NCBI GenBank assembly: GCA_016748015.1
Contig: JAAOMT010000235.1
Location: 1 to 24,830, forward strand
Source: Geosiphon pyriformis
Lineage: Eukaryota > Glomeromycota > Glomeromycetes > Archaeosporales > Geosiphonaceae
Length of the DNA: 24,830 nt
Direction: 5' to 3'
A program made the position numbers and the translations under genes. The notes under the pieces were generated by a model that made no database searches, was not told the DNA's origin, and was given only the letters and a program-made list of their open reading frames with translations. Positions 20,620-24,830 of this stretch are shown piece after piece; positions within the stretch are counted from its first letter, which is position 1; each line of letters starts with the position of its first letter.

Positions 20620-23530
20620 TTTTATTAAAATTTTACGAATACAATCCAACCACTACCTAAATATATAAAATCAAAACAGATCCTAAATTAAGTATGGCTC
20701 ATGTTTTTTCTACATATAACCAGCCACTTGGACCAATTAAGGCAGCATTACACATCCAGACTATTTACTATAGAAATACTATTCAAAAAACCAAAATCCA
20801 ACTTGAACAGACATAAATACAATCTAAAGCATACATAAATACCTAACCTAATACCAAAATCTCATACCATCTCAAAAGACCACAAGGATGACAAATCAGA
20901 CACTAAAGGGAAAAAAAAACCATTATGTGACAGGAAATTGTGTTTTTCATAGTAAGATCTCAACTTAGCTATAGGTAACCAAATGGCAAATTTGTAACTT
21001 TTAGCAATACCTTGAACCAATTTGACAACTATTGCATTACCCTCAGAACCAGTGCCCAAACAGCTTACTGTGTTAACCACCCAACTTTTCAAAACAAACT
21101 CCTTAGCCAGAGCCATATATAAATTAATAAAAGAAACAGTCTTACTCAGAAAATAAGCAATTACATTCCTACTGGCAAAGTTGCCTAATAATACATCTCA
21201 TTCTAGAACAGTATTAGACAATAAGTTTTCCCTAATTTTGCTATTATAAGCACAAAAAAATATGTAATCAGAGTCTTTTATCATCTCACATTGGATGTAA
21301 GCAATACTTAAATATTTAGAGTTATATATTCTCTTTCTTTTAACCATTGACAAGTAATGATGTAGTGCTTTTATAAAGAAAAACCAAAGTGTTGCCAACA
21401 CAGAACTGGTAAAGCTTAATTGGATCTTTCTGTTAAGATGCTAAACATTAAAAGTTTTAACCATATCTAAACCACCACAGAAATTTATATTCACAACTTT
21501 ACCAACACACCTGGCTTTTCATTTAACAAAATTAACTTGCATTAAATAATTTTTTAGCAAAATAACAAGCATTTCCAGAAACAGATCTGCCTTCAATACT
21601 AAAAAAATAATATAGCACCACAAAAGGCAGAAAGAACCTAAAAGTGATTACAGTATTGACATAGAAATCAGCATGCTCATTTCCAATATTGCCAAAATTA
21701 TTTTTGATCTTTTTCTAAATAACCAACAAACTTTTTCTTAAAATGATCTGATAAATATGTTCTTTTTCAATTCAGCATTTGTTATAAAAGTCAAGACCAA
21801 ATACATTATTGTTAGATTTGCACATGTTAAGCAAAGCTTGGCTGTCTATAAACAAGGTAATTAATCAAGAAACAAGTACACACTTTAAAGCAAGAGTAAT
21901 AGTCTGCAGCTCTACTAGAATTAAGGATAACAATTTATTCACCTTAACTTTAACATTAGTGTTTATATTCAAAAAATAGACAGCAATATCACCACAAGCA
22001 CTTAATGAACCCAGACCTTTGACAGAGCCATCTATGTAAACAGTTACAAAACCCAACCCAGAATTCAGCAGACATTTACCAATATAGCTGAAGTTACAAA
22101 AAATATTAGCAGAGACAGAATAAGGAAACAACAGCACACCACTCAACAAACTACTTTCACTAATAAATTTAACCAAAAAAACAAACCAGACAAGAACTGG
22201 GTCTCTAAAGTCTAGTTTTTTTTACCTGTGAAAAGTATTCTACATGAAACACATGCCATAATGATCCAGAAACTGGTCTACAAACATAATATTGTACCTT
22301 CTAAAAGATTTTACCATACCCAAATAAGACTATGAGCCCAGCACATCCAGAACTACAATTCTATTTCCAGCCCAAAAAACATTAGACAGATTATTATCTA
22401 AAAACAAGTTGTACAAATTAAGAACACATGTTGTACCAGTCAGAAAACAATTTATTAGATCAATTAGCAATTTGACCAGAATTTGGAGAAAATGCTAAGG
22501 TATTCAGCTAGTGGTCTATAGCTCTATGGCTTTGTGTTTGAATAACTTGCTAAGAATTCTACCAGTGTTAGTAAAATTAACTAAACCAGCCAACAGGTTT
22601 TCAGTCAGCACTTGTTCAAAAGTCCTTAAACCATACAACTCAGAATAATATAAAGCTTTATTCAGAAAATTCTTAGACAGATTGGCCTTAAGTTTTAATT
22701 CTTTTTTTAATATTTTGTTATATTTCTTATACACACTTTTTGAAACACAACTAAACTGCAGTTTATAGCCAATTATAGACTGCAAAACAGCAAAAACCAA
22801 ATACAAAAACTGCTTTTTAATAATGGTCTTTCTCAAAACCATATTTGAAAAAAATTTGACATTAAAATAAGCTTTGGCTAAGCTCAGCTTGAATATGTTA
22901 TTTGTTGAAAAAAAAATCCTTAAGTATTAATGAGCCTCACATCTTTTTGCAATAGAAATACTAAAACCACTAATAGACAGCAAAGCATTTTTGGCTCTTT
23001 GATTAATAGAAATAGTGACTGTTTTGTTTGTATTAATGAAAATGTCATTGATTGAAAAAAATCTATTTACAATGTCCAAAATACATTGTGTAACTGCCAT
23101 GCAATTCTCAACCCAAATAGTGTCATCTACAAAAGCACTAGCTACAAAGAAGAAAACTTTACTGCTCTTAGAATCAATCTTATCAGTCTTTTTAAAAATT
23201 TCAAACTTAATTTGTAATTACACAATTTTTTATGTCTTTTGACCTCACAAAGCAAAATATTTTCCATAGTAATGATAAGAAGACTTTTTCTTGATCCAAC
23301 TCATCATAAACAGTATATCTATCAATCAGTTCAAAGTTTGTCATTACCTAGTTGGTTCAGCCATTCTGTATACTTCCAAAAAACTTTATAAAATAAGAAT
23401 AACTTTTTAATTTTAGCTAAGATGCTCTGCAAATAAAACTATCTGACTGAGTTATAAGCTTTTTACATGTCTTGCAAAACCAACCACAACTTTCTATTCT
23501 TTTCCAATGCATTGTTACCAGAGGTTTTTG
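20620..23530 (-). mobile_element. LINE relic C: reverse transcriptase, RNase H and C-terminal region of a decayed ORF2
   Basis: Reading the minus strand from about 23520 down, the domains of one ORF2 follow in order, with stops and frameshifts. RT fingers and palm: NRKLWLVLQDM, a damaged LDQEKVFLSLLW motif near 23290, and the catalytic FVDDTIWVEN at about 23125. RT continues with FSINDIFINTNKTVTISIN. The thumb lies at 22842-22516 (VLQSIIGYKLQFSCV). A linker has SFRRYNIMFVDQ (near 22280). RNase H at 22176-21865 has VYIDGSVKG. A Cys-rich segment lies near 21400-21200 (IKALHHYLSMVKRKR). The C-terminal domain is at 21116-20862. The 3' UTR (20746-20697) matches the other two relics, and the 3' A-run is near 20620. 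No upstream endonuclease domain was seen, so it is 5'-truncated. The coding strand is G/T-rich. The element is not functional. Confidence 0.85.
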
Positions 23531-23690
23531 GTCTCTTTTCTTGAGTGTTGTAACTGTCTGTTGGTTGCAAATTCACGTTTTTTAGAAGTAGTTGAACCTC
23601 CAATAACTGAATTTATCTTCAAATTATCTTCTATAATTTGAACTGCTGGGCTTATAAGTGAAATGGCCAATTCCTTGCCAGTTGCTTTAT

Positions 23691-23817
23691 GTAGTTATAT
23701 TGTAGTAAATGTCAACTCTTTCCCAGGAATTGCTCGTCTGGAAGCTCACTAAAAATGTGTAGTTATTTTGCTGTAAAAGTTAATTCTTCTACAGGAATCT
23801 TGTCTGTAGGCTACTCT
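23691..23817. repeat. Diverged direct repeat, 68-bp period
   Basis: gtagttatattgtagtaaat at 23691 recurs as gtagttattttgctgtaaaa at 23759. The similarity continues through tctttcccaggaat / tcttctacaggaat and on to gctcact / gctactct. There are two copies of about 60 bases. On the minus strand both encode an IPxEELTFT-like phrase, so this may be an internal repeat of a decayed protein. Confidence 0.6.
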
Positions 23818-24169
23818 AATGATTATAGTAAGAAAAATACAAGAAAATAAAAGAAATGTAAAAGAAATAGAATTTTGTCAAGAGAAATGTTTTCTATCCA
23901 GGACTGGAGTCACTAACAGTTTACTGAAATTGGTAGCTAATCAATTTCAAAACATTAGTTGGGTTTTAAAAATTTTCCAAGTGCAATAATTAAAGAATTT
24001 GGTTTTTCGAATTATTTGATATTTATTTCTTTTTGTGTGTGTAGGAATGGTTCTAAGTGATAAATCTAAAGTAAGATACATTTTCCAGAAGAGAAAAGCT
24101 CTTCTTTTATACAACTTGTTGTAGTACTAGTTTATGAACTTGCACTTTTTTTCTCTTTGCCCAAATTCT

Positions 24170-24273
24170 GGCAAACTAAAAATACATTTTGATGAACTAC
24201 AAGTTATTTCACTGAACTATTGATTAATTTGGGTGAACTATTCATAATTTCGGCGAATTTTTGAATGTTACAA
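24170..24273. repeat. 21-bp minisatellite, about five diverged units
   Basis: Units start at about 24170, 24191, 24212, 24233 and 24254. The three central units share a GAACTA core followed by an AT-rich half containing ATTT; the first has AAACTA and the last is more decayed. The spacing is exactly 21 bases between the first four units. Confidence 0.7.
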
Positions 24274-24565
24274 AGTTCAGGGTATTGTGTAATTTGATCA
24301 TCTTACTTTCTGTTATACTAATTAGATTATTTTACTTGAATCGTGATATGTGATAATTGATTAAATAATAAATGATAATTTGAAATGATATTAATATACT
24401 AATGAATTATAGAAATTATAAGGGTAATTTCATGCTAATTAATAGCTAAAATTCTACTGGTAACATAATCTCCTCCTCAAAACTGAGCTCTATCAAAGTC
24501 CAAGCACTATCTGTAATATTGAGATAGTGATCTAAAATGATTGAAGTAATCTGGTCTGAAAATTG

Positions 24566-24830
24566 TTAAAATTTCAGTTCTGTGAATTTGCCAATGTATT
24601 GGACTTTCATTGATTGCAGTATTGGATTTTGTAGAACATTTTCACAAGTATTAAACAAATCATAGAGTCTAAAAGCTGCTCTAAGTTTGTAGCAAGTGTT
24701 TGTTGGTCCAGCTGCTGTTTTGAATTCATTGTAAATTTGTTTTTGTATAACTTCAGGAGTGAGATTTGTTGCTTCAAGTTCCAGTTTTCGTTTATAAAGT
24801 GTTTTTCCAATTTGAAAGTATCTATAAATA
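24566..24830 (-). CDS. Partial reading frame running off the window, resembles an expanded AM-fungal repeat-protein family
   Basis: The minus-strand frame is open from the window edge to a TAA at 24568-24566 (87 codons) and needs no ATG inside the window. It includes KTLYKRKLELEATNLTPEVI, KQIYNEFKTAAGP and RAAFRLYDLF, and ends YIGKFTELKF. The pattern of an IYNE(F/I)K helix, then RAxxxYxLF, then a short SxxxxxLT-like tail recalls short uncharacterised proteins found in many copies in Rhizophagus genomes. I infer this from memory, not from a search. The N-terminus lies outside the window. The overlapping ORF at 24607-24810 in another frame is its shadow. It could be a live gene or a repeat relic. 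Confidence 0.45.
   Translation of the reverse strand, partial: IYRYFQIGKTLYKRKLELEATNLTPEVIQKQIYNEFKTAAGPTNTCYKLRAAFRLYDLFNTCENVLQNPILQSMKVQYIGKFTELKF

Larger units (their letters stand above)
23531..24565. other. Repeat-derived non-coding stretch
   Basis: No intact gene is visible. A minus-strand frame near 23640-23540 reads GGSTTSKKREFATNRQLQ before a stop and may be a scrap of another element. The stretch also contains a diverged direct repeat (23691-23817) and a 21-bp minisatellite (24170-24273), followed by very AT-rich DNA at 24300-24460. Confidence 0.5.

Noticed and set aside
23115-23135. FVDD in the reverse transcriptase as an inactivating Ala-to-Val change of FADD
   Set aside because: I recall FVDDTIWV as the normal form in this LINE family in AM fungi, so it is not evidence of mutation by itself.
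23015-23242. 75-codon plus-strand ORF
   Set aside because: It is antisense to the reverse-transcriptase FVDDTIWV region of LINE relic C.
1-24830. tRNA, rRNA, CRISPR, phage or bacterial operon features
   Set aside because: I found no cloverleaf with B-box, no regular spacer array and no bacterial-type gene spacing. All genes are spliced eukaryotic ones.

Overview
This 24.8 kb window is nuclear DNA of an intron-rich, AT-rich eukaryote, almost certainly a fungus. The genes have short introns (mostly 66-100 nt), the intergenic DNA is very AT-rich, and several proteins are of fungal type (an NRP1-type exonuclease/RRM/zinc-finger protein, a DSS1/CYT-4-type RNase, a CAB1-type pantothenate kinase). 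The LINE relics carry an FVDDTIWV reverse-transcriptase motif and a C-terminal region that I associate with arbuscular mycorrhizal fungi (Glomeromycotina). That is recalled knowledge, not a search result.

The layout has three parts. (1) At the left is a nine-exon minus-strand gene (125-4238) for a YEATS2-like chromatin reader. After it comes about 3.4 kb of AT-rich DNA holding two head-to-head, 5'-truncated LINE relics. (2) A compact cluster runs from 7612 to 20218. On the plus strand are a mitochondrial DSS1-type 3'-5' exoribonuclease and an NRP1-type RNA-binding protein. Aspartyl aminopeptidase follows on the minus strand, then a small RRM gene (plus), an MRM2-type mitochondrial rRNA 2'-O-methyltransferase (minus) and pantothenate kinase (plus, 10 exons). 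Two closely spaced divergent pairs, aminopeptidase/RRM and MRM2/pantothenate kinase, probably share promoters. (3) From 20219 to the right end is repeat-derived DNA. It holds a long decayed minus-strand LINE (reverse transcriptase, RNase H and C-terminal region), a diverged 68-bp direct repeat, a 21-bp minisatellite and a reading frame that runs off the edge and resembles an expanded AM-fungal repeat-protein family.

I rebuilt all exon structures by hand. For each multi-exon gene the exon lengths sum to a multiple of three and the junctions restore family motifs. No virus, CRISPR array, tRNA, rRNA or bacterial-type operon was seen. Four of the seven genes act on RNA, and two of those have clear mitochondrial signatures.

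The most notable observations are two GC-AG introns, a possible one-nucleotide exon in the YEATS2-like gene, an NRP1 homologue that keeps all five exonuclease catalytic residues and has five zinc fingers beyond a phase-0 intron, two competing last exons for the RRM gene with a hairpin between them, and three related LINE relics sharing a conserved 3'-UTR block.
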